DNA of 64,000 bases, taken from assembly GCF_024436415.1 (NCBI RefSeq), contig NZ_JAFMZQ010000001.1, positions 2,790,001 through 2,854,000 of the forward strand. The letters are read 5' to 3'. The translations under genes were made by a program, and so were the position numbers. Positions 53,619 to 62,146 of the stretch are shown piece by piece (position 1 is the stretch's first letter; every line of letters starts with the position of its first letter). The DNA comes from Pedobacter deserti (GTDB lineage Bacteria > Bacteroidota > Bacteroidia > Sphingobacteriales > Sphingobacteriaceae). Below the pieces are notes generated by a model. It did no database searches. It saw nothing but the letters and a program-made list of their open reading frames with translations, and was not told the origin of the DNA.

Positions 53619-54944
53619 ATGAAAAAAATCATCGCAATCTTACTCCTCGGTGTGCTCTTTGCCACACAATCTCATGCCCAGACCGTCAACACCGCCAAAC
53701 TTGATAGTTTCTTTAACGCACTGGCTGCGAACGACAAAACGATGGGCAGTTTTGCTGTGGCTAAAGATGGCAGGGTGGTTTACCAAAGATCTGTCGGATA
53801 CCAGGTATTAGGTCCGGATAGCGTTAAGGCCACCGCCAATACGCAATACCGGATCGGGTCCATTACTAAAGTTTTTACTGCGGTGATGATCTTCCAGCTT
53901 ATCGATGAGGGCAAACTATCGCTCGACACCAAGTTGTCTAAGTTCTATCCAGCCCTGCCAAACAGTGATAAAATCACCATCGATCACCTCCTGTCGCACA
54001 CCAGCGGGCTGATCGATTATGTCAGCGAGGTAAGCAACAGGGTCTGGATCACTCAAGCTCATCCTAAAAATGAACTTCTGGATACGATAGCGAAGCGTAA
54101 AGTGAATTTTGAGCCTGGCAGCAAGCAGCAATACTCCAATTCGGGATACCTGCTTTTGAGCTATATTCTTGAAGATATTACGGGAAAGTCATTTAACAAA
54201 TTGTTGGAGACCCGCATCGTTAAAAAGCTGGGCCTTAAAAGCAGTGTGGCGGGTGTTCCTAACAATAGCAAAAACGAGGCTATGCCGTATGCGAGGATTA
54301 GTTCATGGACGGATATTAAGGACATATACTTTCCCAATGTAATTGGCGTGGGCGACATACTATCGACCCCCGCCGATCTGCTTGTGTTTATGAATGCCCT
54401 GGCTAGCGGCAAACTTTTATCTGCGGAACGTTATGCTGATATGCGTACATTCACCGGCCAAAGTCGCCTTGCCAGAGGGTTAATGAAAGTTCCTTTTTAT
54501 GAGTATTGGGGTTTGGGCCATGGAGGCGACACATACGGCACGCACAGTATTCTATATCATTTCAAAGAGAGCGGCATATCCATAGCTTTCTGTGTTAATG
54601 GACTCAATTACCCAATAAACGATATCAGCATTGCGCTGCTGAGTGCAGCCTATAACAAACCGCTTCAAATCCCCTCCTTCAAGTCGCTTGACCTGACTCC
54701 GGCTGAACTTGATCCACTTACCGGGACCTACAGTTCTGCTGGACTTCCCTTTACGATAACGGTGACCAGAAATGGCAGTTCAATTATTGCACAAGCTTCA
54801 GGACAATCGGCATTGCCTATGGAAGCGGTTACCAAGAGCAGGTTTAAGTTTGATGGTGCAGGGATAGTTCTGGAGTTTGATACGCAAAAGAAAGAGATGT
54901 TGCTGAAGCAGCACGGGCATAGTTTCGTGTTCTCTAAACAGTAA
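53619..54944 (+). CDS. secreted serine hydrolase, beta-lactamase/DD-peptidase fold
   Basis: 441 residues, signal peptide to residue 20. SxxK is S81-I-T-K84 (IGSITKVF) and YxN is Y172-S-N174. C-terminal domain 'LTPAELDPLTGTYSSAGLPFTITV' is beta-type (DUF3471-like). The second such enzyme in this window, differing from the one at 24822 in its C-terminal region. Confidence 0.92.
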   Translation: MKKIIAILLLGVLFATQSHAQTVNTAKLDSFFNALAANDKTMGSFAVAKDGRVVYQRSVGYQVLGPDSVKATANTQYRIGSITKVFTAVMIFQLIDEGKLSLDTKLSKFYPALPNSDKITIDHLLSHTSGLIDYVSEVSNRVWITQAHPKNELLDTIAKRKVNFEPGSKQQYSNSGYLLLSYILEDITGKSFNKLLETRIVKKLGLKSSVAGVPNNSKNEAMPYARISSWTDIKDIYFPNVIGVGDILSTPADLLVFMNALASGKLLSAERYADMRTFTGQSRLARGLMKVPFYEYWGLGHGGDTYGTHSILYHFKESGISIAFCVNGLNYPINDISIALLSAAYNKPLQIPSFKSLDLTPAELDPLTGTYSSAGLPFTITVTRNGSSIIAQASGQSALPMEAVTKSRFKFDGAGIVLEFDTQKKEMLLKQHGHSFVFSKQ

Positions 54945-54980
54945 GTCCTACACCAGGTTTCGCTGCAGGAGTTCTTGGTG

Positions 54981-56198
54981 CTACCGCTTACCCAGGAGCA
55001 ATCTGGCCTGTGTTCCCCACTGACCGATAAACAAATCTGCTATGCCGTCGCCGTTTACATCGCCGACGGCAATGCCCCAGCTCCGGCCTATGGTAGAACC
55101 TGGGATAACTTCGGCTGTGGCCAGGTTAAACTTGCCTTTTCCATCGTTTTGCAAGGCCTGGACCTGCATAGGCGCAAATGAGGGAATCCTAACGGCACTG
55201 AAGATGATATCGGGATGTCCGTCGCGGTTAAAGTCGACCACCGCGCCGGCATAAGTTGAGTATTCCTGTTTGGGCAAGCGCAACGCAGTCTCATCTTTAA
55301 ACCGCCCCTTGCCGTCGTTTATAAGCAGGCGAGCGTTTGGATCTTTCTCATATTTACCGGCGTTGCTGGTCAGATTAGCAAATAGGATGTCGGGATGCTT
55401 GTCTCCATTCGCATCAAAAACGATCACTTCACGGGTATGAAGCGGAACCGGAAGATCTAATGCCCCCTCGCGTTCTGAAAAGTTGCCCTTTCCATTATTG
55501 AACATCAGGCGGTTAGGCGGAACCTCATTTCCAAATACGACATCAAGGGCGCCGTTGCCGTCCAGATCAGCCAGTTTAACCGATTGCGTCTGCGCCGGAA
55601 GTTCAGACAAAACGCCTCCGGCATTCGCCTTAAAATGTCCCGGACGCACCGGATCATTTAACCATAAGAAGTTTTTAGCATCCGCACCTGTATTGCCAAC
55701 CACAATATCAGGGAGGCCGTCACCATTCACATCGCCTATATCCAGGCCGTTTCCCTCGCTGAGTGCCGGAAGCCGGTCGCTCACATCGGTAAAGGTCCCA
55801 TCACTGTTGCCCAAATAGTATTCAGAATTGTGATCATCCTCCGCTACAAAAATCCCGTCCAGGTGACCGTCGCCATTGAAATCGCCTAGCCTCACATGTT
55901 CTGTGTCGTGGTTCTTATCCGCAAACACCCCCTTCTTCCAGCTAAAAACACCCTTGCCGTCATTGATATACAGTCGGTTGGGCCGGCCCTCCAGTGCTAA
56001 TACCGCATCAAGGTGACCGTCTGCGCTTACATCAGCAAGAACCACATCCAGGATATGTGCTTCCGGATCGGCTGGAAGGGCTGATGCCGTAACGTCCTTA
56101 AAATAAGGTGTTTCGGTGGTTTGAGCGGTGGCCGACTGGTAAACCAGGGTACCCGGCAGACTAAACGCCGCATAATATATTAAAACTCTTGCCTTCAT
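54981..56198 (-). CDS. FG-GAP/VCBS repeat secreted protein
   Basis: 405 residues from ATG 56198. Signal peptide 'YYAAFSLPGTLVYQSATAQ', then seven repeats with calcium-binding loops of form DxNxDGxxD (for example DVSADGHLD, DFNGDGHLD, DVNGDGLPD, DVNGDGIAD), giving a beta-propeller. Such proteins are surface or secreted carbohydrate- or protein-binding scaffolds. 4 bp from the ligase gene, so co-transcribed with it. Confidence 0.9.
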   Translation of the reverse strand: MKARVLIYYAAFSLPGTLVYQSATAQTTETPYFKDVTASALPADPEAHILDVVLADVSADGHLDAVLALEGRPNRLYINDGKGVFSWKKGVFADKNHDTEHVRLGDFNGDGHLDGIFVAEDDHNSEYYLGNSDGTFTDVSDRLPALSEGNGLDIGDVNGDGLPDIVVGNTGADAKNFLWLNDPVRPGHFKANAGGVLSELPAQTQSVKLADLDGNGALDVVFGNEVPPNRLMFNNGKGNFSEREGALDLPVPLHTREVIVFDANGDKHPDILFANLTSNAGKYEKDPNARLLINDGKGRFKDETALRLPKQEYSTYAGAVVDFNRDGHPDIIFSAVRIPSFAPMQVQALQNDGKGKFNLATAEVIPGSTIGRSWGIAVGDVNGDGIADLFIGQWGTQARLLLGKR

Positions 56199-56202
56199 AT
56201 GA

Positions 56203-58218
56203 TCATCCAAAAAGTTCCTTCGCCTTTTTCACCGTCTTCTCCAAATCAATCCCCTTCCCTAATACACCCTTAAAGAGATCGCCCTTGTCTTTTAGCCGGT
56301 CGACCGCATTAAATATCGTAAAATCCCGCATTTTAAGTCCCGGTTTCACTTCCTCCCATTCCAGCGGCATAGAGACCGTAGCCCCAGGCTTCGGCCTCAA
56401 AGAGTAAGGGCCTGCAATGGTAGCCCCCGGCCGGTTTTGCAGGAAGTCCAGGTACATCTTGCCTTTGCGGTTCGAAATCATCCGCTCCACACTTGTGAAT
56501 TCCGGTATCTTTTTATGCACGAGGTTGACAAGTATACGCGCAAACATCTGGCTTTGGTCGTACGAATATTTAGCCGCCAGCGGGATGTAAATATGCATAC
56601 CTGTAGAGCCAGAAGTCTTGCAATAGCTCGGAACCGCGAGCTGATCCAGGATGTCTTTTACCGCAAGCGCTGCTTCAATAACCTGCTCAAAAGTGTTCTG
56701 GTCCGGATCGAGGTCAATCACACAGTAATCCGGATTATCCGGATGCTGCACCCTCGAAAACCATGGGTTTACTTCAATGCAACCCAGCGAAGCCATCCAT
56801 AGCAGCGTCGCTTCATCATGTCCCACGAGATATTCCTTGTCCTCGCCATCGCTTGTGATATACGGAAAAGTCTTAGCCCATTCGGGCGCCTTATCCTTCA
56901 CATCTTTCTGGTAAAAACTCTTGCCGTGTATGCCGCCGGGAAAGCGGTTAAGGGAAAGCGGCCTGTCCTTTAGATAAGGCAGGATAAAATCGGCCACCTG
57001 GTAGTAATAATTAAACAGATCGCGCTTCGTCACGCCGTCTTCCGGCCAGTACAGCTTACTCAAATTGGTGAACTTCAAGTCGTGCCCGTTCACCTTCCGC
57101 ACCTGCGATTGCTCCTTAGGATTAAGCAGCGTTTTGCGTTGTTTTGCTTTGGGCGGTTTAATCGCCTCCGCATGTTCGTCCAAGCCCTCCAGCGCATCTG
57201 CGGTACCGACCGGCACTTCCAGTCCCACATCAGTAGCTTTCTTGTCGATCCGCATACCCTCAAAAGAAGGGTGACGGAATACTCCATCGCTGGTCACCTC
57301 CGTAAAAGCAACTTCGCAGACCAGTTCTGGTTTAAGCCATGTGGCTTTTGCCTTCGGCGGATTAGGCCGAAACCTGGAAGGCTTATTGACATCAGGAATC
57401 TCATTGAATGGGCTCTTATCTGTAATCAATGGTTTAAAGCTGGCCATCATTTGCTTCTGCGTTTTATCGTTAAAGCCCGTTCCCACCTTTCCTGCATAGC
57501 GCAGAACACCATCCTCATACACCCCTAGGAGCAGCGAACTGAACAGCTTGGGCGTATCCTCGTTTTTCGTGTAACCAGCAATAACCACTTCCTGCCGCTT
57601 CTGCACTTTAATCTTGAGCCATTCCTTGGAGCGGTTGTTCACACTATACAGACTATCGGCCTTCTTGGCAATGATACCTTCAAGCCCCATACGCTGTGCG
57701 GCATTGAAAAACTCCGTTCCCTTGGCCTTAAACACCTTGCTCAAGCGAATGCTCTCGTCATCTTGCGGCAGTACCTCCGCCAGAATTGCCTGTCTTTCGC
57801 TCAGTGGTAAACCAGTCAGGTCTTTGCCCTCATACCAGATGAGGTCGAACACATAGTACACCAATTCACCATCGGCCTCGCTGCGCCAGTTTTGCAGGTT
57901 TCCGAAATTAGAGACTCCGTTCTCGCCCAGCACCATAATCTCGCCGTCGACCACAATATCCAGCTTCCATTTGCGCATGAGGTCATATATCGGGTAAAAT
58001 TTCTCGTTAAACTGCTTGTTGTTGCGCGACAGCAACTGCACATCGCCGTTCTTCAGGCTGAAACCCAACGCGCGGTACCCATCCCATTTCACTTCGTACA
58101 CCCAGTCGTCGCCATCAAAAGGCTTATCTACCAGCGTAGCCAGCATGGGCTTTATACCTATCGGGATCTTCGTCTTAGGAGCAGCTTTCAGAAGCTTTCT
58201 ATAATCGGTCGCGCTCAT
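56203..58218 (-). CDS. ligD: LigD-type ATP-dependent DNA ligase with polymerase domain, no phosphoesterase domain
   Basis: 671 residues. Ligase domain first (nucleotidyl-Lys motif KWDGYR, K44; 'DGEIMVLG', 'GIIAKKADSLY', 'WLKIKV'), then OB fold, then primase/polymerase domain from about 385 ('LKFTNLSKLYWPEDGVTKRDL', 'DLDPDQNTF' with catalytic Asp residues, 'SGSTGMHIYIPL'). Many sphingobacterial LigD proteins have an N-terminal 3'-phosphoesterase domain of about 200 residues; here it is absent. No Ku gene in the window. Role: non-homologous end joining. Confidence 0.93.
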   Translation of the reverse strand: MSATDYRKLLKAAPKTKIPIGIKPMLATLVDKPFDGDDWVYEVKWDGYRALGFSLKNGDVQLLSRNNKQFNEKFYPIYDLMRKWKLDIVVDGEIMVLGENGVSNFGNLQNWRSEADGELVYYVFDLIWYEGKDLTGLPLSERQAILAEVLPQDDESIRLSKVFKAKGTEFFNAAQRMGLEGIIAKKADSLYSVNNRSKEWLKIKVQKRQEVVIAGYTKNEDTPKLFSSLLLGVYEDGVLRYAGKVGTGFNDKTQKQMMASFKPLITDKSPFNEIPDVNKPSRFRPNPPKAKATWLKPELVCEVAFTEVTSDGVFRHPSFEGMRIDKKATDVGLEVPVGTADALEGLDEHAEAIKPPKAKQRKTLLNPKEQSQVRKVNGHDLKFTNLSKLYWPEDGVTKRDLFNYYYQVADFILPYLKDRPLSLNRFPGGIHGKSFYQKDVKDKAPEWAKTFPYITSDGEDKEYLVGHDEATLLWMASLGCIEVNPWFSRVQHPDNPDYCVIDLDPDQNTFEQVIEAALAVKDILDQLAVPSYCKTSGSTGMHIYIPLAAKYSYDQSQMFARILVNLVHKKIPEFTSVERMISNRKGKMYLDFLQNRPGATIAGPYSLRPKPGATVSMPLEWEEVKPGLKMRDFTIFNAVDRLKDKGDLFKGVLGKGIDLEKTVKKAKELFG

Positions 58219-58245
58219 GGTTTCAGCAGTTTAGAAGGATCAATA

Positions 58246-58422
58246 TTATCGGCACATGGCCACCGGTGGTCTCGGCGAAGGTGCACTCTGTGATTTGGCG
58301 CCCTGGTTGCATTTGCCCAGCAGGGTCCAGATGAGCGCAAATATGATGATGGTAGATAGACAGCCTCCGCCCAGTTTCTTGGCGCCCCAGGCAGCAATAA
58401 TACCTCTGAAAAAGTTGTTCAT
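58246..58422 (-). CDS. 58-residue single-membrane-helix protein
   Basis: ATG 58422, starts MNNFFRGIIAAWGAKKLGGG then CLSTIIIFALIWTLLGKC, ending RPPVAMCR. One membrane helix (about 21-37) after an amphipathic GIIAAWGAKKLGGG start. I know similar short Gly-rich membrane proteins in Bacteroidota but not their function. Between NUDIX and ligD genes on the same strand. Confidence 0.7.
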   Translation of the reverse strand: MNNFFRGIIAAWGAKKLGGGCLSTIIIFALIWTLLGKCNQGAKSQSAPSPRPPVAMCR

Positions 58423-58458
58423 AGCTTGTGTTTTCTAGCTAAACAACCCTTTCAGGCA

Positions 58459-58938
58459 TTAAGTTTTGTTTGCGCCATGGTTTTGCAGTACGGCAAGAAG
58501 TTCGGTGAGCAAGCCCCGCTGCCTTTCGTTGATCTTCTGGCAGGCCTCGGTATAGCTGAACCAGGCCACCTTGTTGACCTCCTCAAAGGCCTCCATCTTG
58601 CCCGACCTGGGTGGCCACTCCATCTCAAATGTATTGCAGCGCAGGTGATCCGGATCAAAATCGCCTTCCACCGCCCAGGCATGCACTTCCTTGCCGGCTT
58701 TCTGCACAATGGGCTGCAGGGCAAGGTAGTCGCCCACCGGCCTGTGGCCTGTCTCCTCCTCAAACTCCCTTATGGCCGCATCAAACAGCGCCTCTCCCTC
58801 ACTGGGTTCCCCTTTCGGGATGGTCCACACCCCAGCGTCCTTATTCCGAAAGAACGGTCCGCCCGGATGCGCCAGCAGAAATTCGGGTCCCGAACTACCT
58901 TTTCTGTACAATAAGATTCCAGCGCTTTGCTTTGCCAT
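58459..58938 (-). CDS. NUDIX hydrolase
   Basis: 159 residues. NUDIX box GEPSEGEALFDAAIREFEEETG in the form Gx5Ex7REUxEExGU (complete). 'AGILLYRKG' N-terminal strand. Probably cleans or diphosphate-hydrolyses a nucleotide derivative. First gene of the minus-strand run NUDIX, small membrane protein, ligD, FG-GAP. Confidence 0.94.
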   Translation of the reverse strand: MAKQSAGILLYRKGSSGPEFLLAHPGGPFFRNKDAGVWTIPKGEPSEGEALFDAAIREFEEETGHRPVGDYLALQPIVQKAGKEVHAWAVEGDFDPDHLRCNTFEMEWPPRSGKMEAFEEVNKVAWFSYTEACQKINERQRGLLTELLAVLQNHGANKT

Positions 58939-58994
58939 ATATAAAGGAAATGTCCTGGTCGCTGACTGTCAACGATGTTTCAGCGATATCGCGA

Positions 58995-59732
58995 TCAGAT
59001 GTGCAATATTAAACCATCCGTTGCGCATTCCGGTTTCACGTACTGCATGTTGGACAGCATTTCATGGTCGAAGTGATTGAGCAATAATCTTTTACAGGTT
59101 AGCTGACTAAGCCGGCTTTCAAGCTCGATATAGCTTAGGTGACCCTTTACCTGGGTCTGATAAAAATTGCACTCGCAGACGAACAAATCAGCATCCGCGC
59201 TAAGCGGAATTAGTTCGTCCGTCCAGGAGGTATCTCCTGAAAAGCTCAGGATGCGGTTGCCCGCCTTGATGCGCAGGCCATGGGGCAAGGCTTCCTCCGT
59301 ATGCACAACAGGAAAAGCTTCAATAGATAAATTGACCGCCAGCAAGGGTTTGCGCTGCTCGTACTCAATAAAGTTGACCGTTATTTTTTCGATGGGCCTG
59401 CTGCCCGGATACAGCAGATCAGTAAGTGCGCTGATGCGCTCCCTGCCGCCCGGGGGCGTGATAATGTTGAGGGGGCGACTGCGCTTTGTGGTGGCTGCAT
59501 CCAGGATCACGAAGGGAACACCGCCGTAATGATCGCCATGAAAATGTGTAATAACAATGGTATCAATCTCTTCGATGGCTATGCCTGCACGTTTCAGGGC
59601 GGGCAGACTGCTTGCGCCGCAGTCGACCAGAAACCTGGTATTGTGCGCGGCTACGAAAAAGCAGGTATTAAGCCTGCCTCCACTGCCAAAAGCGTCTCCG
59701 CAGCCAATAACCTGTAATTTTACACTTTCCAT
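58995..59732 (-). CDS. MBL-fold metallo-hydrolase, RNase Z-like
   Basis: 245 residues. Zinc motif HFHGDHYGG (H63, H65, D67, H68), 'FSGDTSWTD' and 'LFVCECNFY', 'LLLNHFDHEML'. Short member lacking the arm typical of RNase Z, so it may be a phosphodiesterase or other hydrolase. Confidence 0.92.
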   Translation of the reverse strand: MESVKLQVIGCGDAFGSGGRLNTCFFVAAHNTRFLVDCGASSLPALKRAGIAIEEIDTIVITHFHGDHYGGVPFVILDAATTKRSRPLNIITPPGGRERISALTDLLYPGSRPIEKITVNFIEYEQRKPLLAVNLSIEAFPVVHTEEALPHGLRIKAGNRILSFSGDTSWTDELIPLSADADLFVCECNFYQTQVKGHLSYIELESRLSQLTCKRLLLNHFDHEMLSNMQYVKPECATDGLILHI

Positions 59733-59850
59733 TGCAGTGATAACATTTTTAATCTCAGATCGTTTCGCAAATCATTAAACATAAGCGCTCAGGGCGGTGT
59801 TGTTTATGAAGCGAAATTAACAAAATTGATCTATCTGAAGTGGAAAGTAA

Positions 59851-60807
59851 TTGAACTGGCTCGATTTTATACTGATCATTATTTTATTGCTGTCTATACT
59901 TTCAGCTGTGCAGCGAGGCTTTATATTGTCGGCCGCCGAACTGGTGTGCTGGCTGGGTAGTCTTGCGCTTGCATTGTTTGGCTACGGACTGTTGCTTAAC
60001 CTGCTCACTGCTGTTGCGCCCTCCCTCGGGGTTTGGGCTGCGCCTGTGGCTTTTCTAGTAACGCTTGTTGTAGCGCGGCTGTTGCTGGAGCGCGCGGTGG
60101 AATTTGTGCTGGCGGGGGTCGATAGGCGCTGGCATGGGCACCTGCTGAACAAGATACTCGGTGTGGTTCCGGGCGTGATCAACGGCTTTTTGTGGATGCT
60201 TTTCTTGTCGGCTTTGTTTATGCTGATGCCGGTGACCAGCCGCTTGTCTACCCAAGGCGGCGAGAGCAAATTGAACGATTGGGTGCTCGACCGTGCCACC
60301 TGGGCTAAAGACAAACTGGCACCGGTGTTTACCGATTTCTTTCAGAAGATCGTTCCGGCCAACAACGCCGCGGTGAATAAGGAGGAAAGTATTGACCTTC
60401 CGTTTAAAGTGAGCAAGCCTAGGACCCGGCCGGATCTGGAGGCGGAAATGCTTGAGCTGGTCAATCAGGAACGCGCAAAAGAAGGCTTGAAACCGCTCAA
60501 GGCCGACACCGCCTTGCGGATGGTAGCTCGTAAGCACTCGGCCGACATGTTTGCCCGTGGATATTTTTCGCATATAGCGCCGGATGGCACCACGCCCTTT
60601 CAGCGTATAGACCGCGAGGGGATCCTCTACCTCACCGCTGGCGAGAACCTTGCTTTGGCACCTACACTGAAGATTGCGCACGACGGATTGATGAAATCGC
60701 CGGGTCATCGTGCTAATATTCTCAGGCCGGCATTCGGTCGGGTGGGCATCGGGGTATTGCAGGGCGGGATATATGGTCTGATGATTACGCAGAATTTCAG
60801 GAATTAA
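59851..60807 (+). CDS. CvpA-CAP domain fusion protein
   Basis: 318 residues with a TTG start giving MNWLDFILIIILLLSILS, the classic CvpA beginning, so TTG is well supported. Four membrane helices (5-25, 35-55, 65-90, 100-130) then a CAP/SCP domain from about 190 ('LELVNQERAKEGLKPLKADTALRMVARKHSADMFARGYFSHIAPDGTTPFQRI', 'SPGHRANILRPAFGRVGIGV'). CvpA proteins are involved in colicin V export or membrane stress; CAP domains are extracytoplasmic. The domain order in one chain is uncommon. Confidence 0.88.
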   Translation: MNWLDFILIIILLLSILSAVQRGFILSAAELVCWLGSLALALFGYGLLLNLLTAVAPSLGVWAAPVAFLVTLVVARLLLERAVEFVLAGVDRRWHGHLLNKILGVVPGVINGFLWMLFLSALFMLMPVTSRLSTQGGESKLNDWVLDRATWAKDKLAPVFTDFFQKIVPANNAAVNKEESIDLPFKVSKPRTRPDLEAEMLELVNQERAKEGLKPLKADTALRMVARKHSADMFARGYFSHIAPDGTTPFQRIDREGILYLTAGENLALAPTLKIAHDGLMKSPGHRANILRPAFGRVGIGVLQGGIYGLMITQNFRN

Positions 60808-60819
60808 ACGTTAATTCTT

Positions 60820-60859
60820 GTTAAACATCTTTTGTTTAACGCTTTTTGGTTTATCTTTA
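60820..60859 (+). promoter_or_regulatory. hairpin and promoter between CvpA-CAP and the next gene
   Basis: gttaaac (60820-60826) / gtttaac (60834-60840) with loop atctttt, followed by gcttttt; possible terminator. TTTG (60831-60834), 17-nt spacer, TATCTTTA (60852-60859) forms a promoter for the next gene. Confidence 0.5.
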
Positions 60860-60880
60860 GGAACCAATATAACCATCAGT

Positions 60881-62140
60881 ATGTTTAAACCAACGCTCAT
60901 CTACCCCCTGCTCGGTATGCTTGTCTTTGTATTGTTTTGCCATTCGGGCCATGCGCAGGAAAGCAAAATAGACAGCTCCGAAATGAAAACGCTACGTATT
61001 GATCCGCAAAGTGCCCGCGGAGCAGCCGTATCGCAAATATTCGACGAAGTAGAGTTTATACCGCTGGAGACAACTAAAGAGAGTCTTTTTGGATCAATCG
61101 CAGAATTTGATCTGACAGACAGTTGCTATGTGATCTTCGATTACGATACCAGAGGTGTCTTTATATTTAACAGAGACGGCAAGTTCCAAGGCAGGATTAA
61201 CGCAAGCAGTTTGCCTAAAGAAGAAAATGAGAAAGAGCCTCAGAACTTTTGGGGTTTCCAGCTTAGGAAAGAGGGCGACAGATCACTCATTCAGATTCAA
61301 TCCAGAAAGTACGCTATCTTTTTTGATACTAAAGGAAAGCTTGTTAAAAAGGTACTCCACAAGGATAACAAATACCGGGGCGAATATACTTTCTCCAATG
61401 GAGATCAGGTTCAGCAGGGTTTTCGGGATAACAAGACCAAAGACAGCACCTACTATGAGCTGGCCGTACTCAGAGATACGGTCCCGGTAGCAACTTATCT
61501 CCCTTTCGACGTAAAACGCTATGAGAATGATCAGTTCTTTGGCCACGGTGGTGTTTATGACTATCGCGTTCAGGATGAGTTGTTTTTTCTGACGTATTAT
61601 AAAACTAATATTTACAAGCTGACTCCTAAGAAACTTTCTCTTGCCTACCGCATTATTTTTCCGGCGGCAAACACGTTGCCGGCAGACTTCCTGTCGAACC
61701 CCGTGTACAAGGGGAAAAGACAGGAGTATTTCGATGCCAACCGTGATGCGATCTACGCTTTGAGCGGAACCTATAAATTTGGAAATAACCTTTATTTTAA
61801 GACACACAGCTGGGGAGGCTCGAGGGAAAAGAAATTTGCCTTTGTATATAACCTTGACAACGCTGACCTGATCTCTCTTGGCAATCTGGAACCGGATTCG
61901 CTGTCGCATTTCCTTCCCGTTAATGATGCAGGAAGCGGCTGGGATTTCTCTAACCGGGGATTTCATAAATACGACGGGACGTATTTGTATACCAGTTATT
62001 CCTCGCTCGCGATGTTTAGTTTCAAAGAGCAAAGTGCAGGCAAAAATGCCACCTATCCGCCTAAACTGGCTAGCTATTTTAAATCAGAAAACAAGAAAAG
62101 CAATCCGGTATTAATACGCCTGAAACCAAAAAAAAATTAA
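60881..62140 (+). CDS. secreted 6-bladed beta-propeller-type protein
   Basis: 419 residues from ATG 60881; signal peptide 'IYPLLGMLVFVLFCHSGHAQ'. Repeating 'GVFIFNRDGKFQGRI', 'AIFFDTKGKLVKKV', 'DVKRYENDQFFGHGG' motifs with 'FDYDTRGVFIF' are typical of the DUF4934/6-bladed propeller family of Bacteroidota. Function unknown, often adjacent to TonB receptors, as here. Confidence 0.78.
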   Translation: MFKPTLIYPLLGMLVFVLFCHSGHAQESKIDSSEMKTLRIDPQSARGAAVSQIFDEVEFIPLETTKESLFGSIAEFDLTDSCYVIFDYDTRGVFIFNRDGKFQGRINASSLPKEENEKEPQNFWGFQLRKEGDRSLIQIQSRKYAIFFDTKGKLVKKVLHKDNKYRGEYTFSNGDQVQQGFRDNKTKDSTYYELAVLRDTVPVATYLPFDVKRYENDQFFGHGGVYDYRVQDELFFLTYYKTNIYKLTPKKLSLAYRIIFPAANTLPADFLSNPVYKGKRQEYFDANRDAIYALSGTYKFGNNLYFKTHSWGGSREKKFAFVYNLDNADLISLGNLEPDSLSHFLPVNDAGSGWDFSNRGFHKYDGTYLYTSYSSLAMFSFKEQSAGKNATYPPKLASYFKSENKKSNPVLIRLKPKKN

Positions 62141-62146
62141 CACCTC

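Noticed and set aside
60055..60708. 217-codon frame opposite CvpA-CAP
   Set aside because: Basic and His-rich, typical for shadow of a GC-rich gene.
61283..62032. 249-codon frame opposite the propeller-type gene
   Set aside because: No recognisable domain; the plus-strand gene has signal peptide and repeats.
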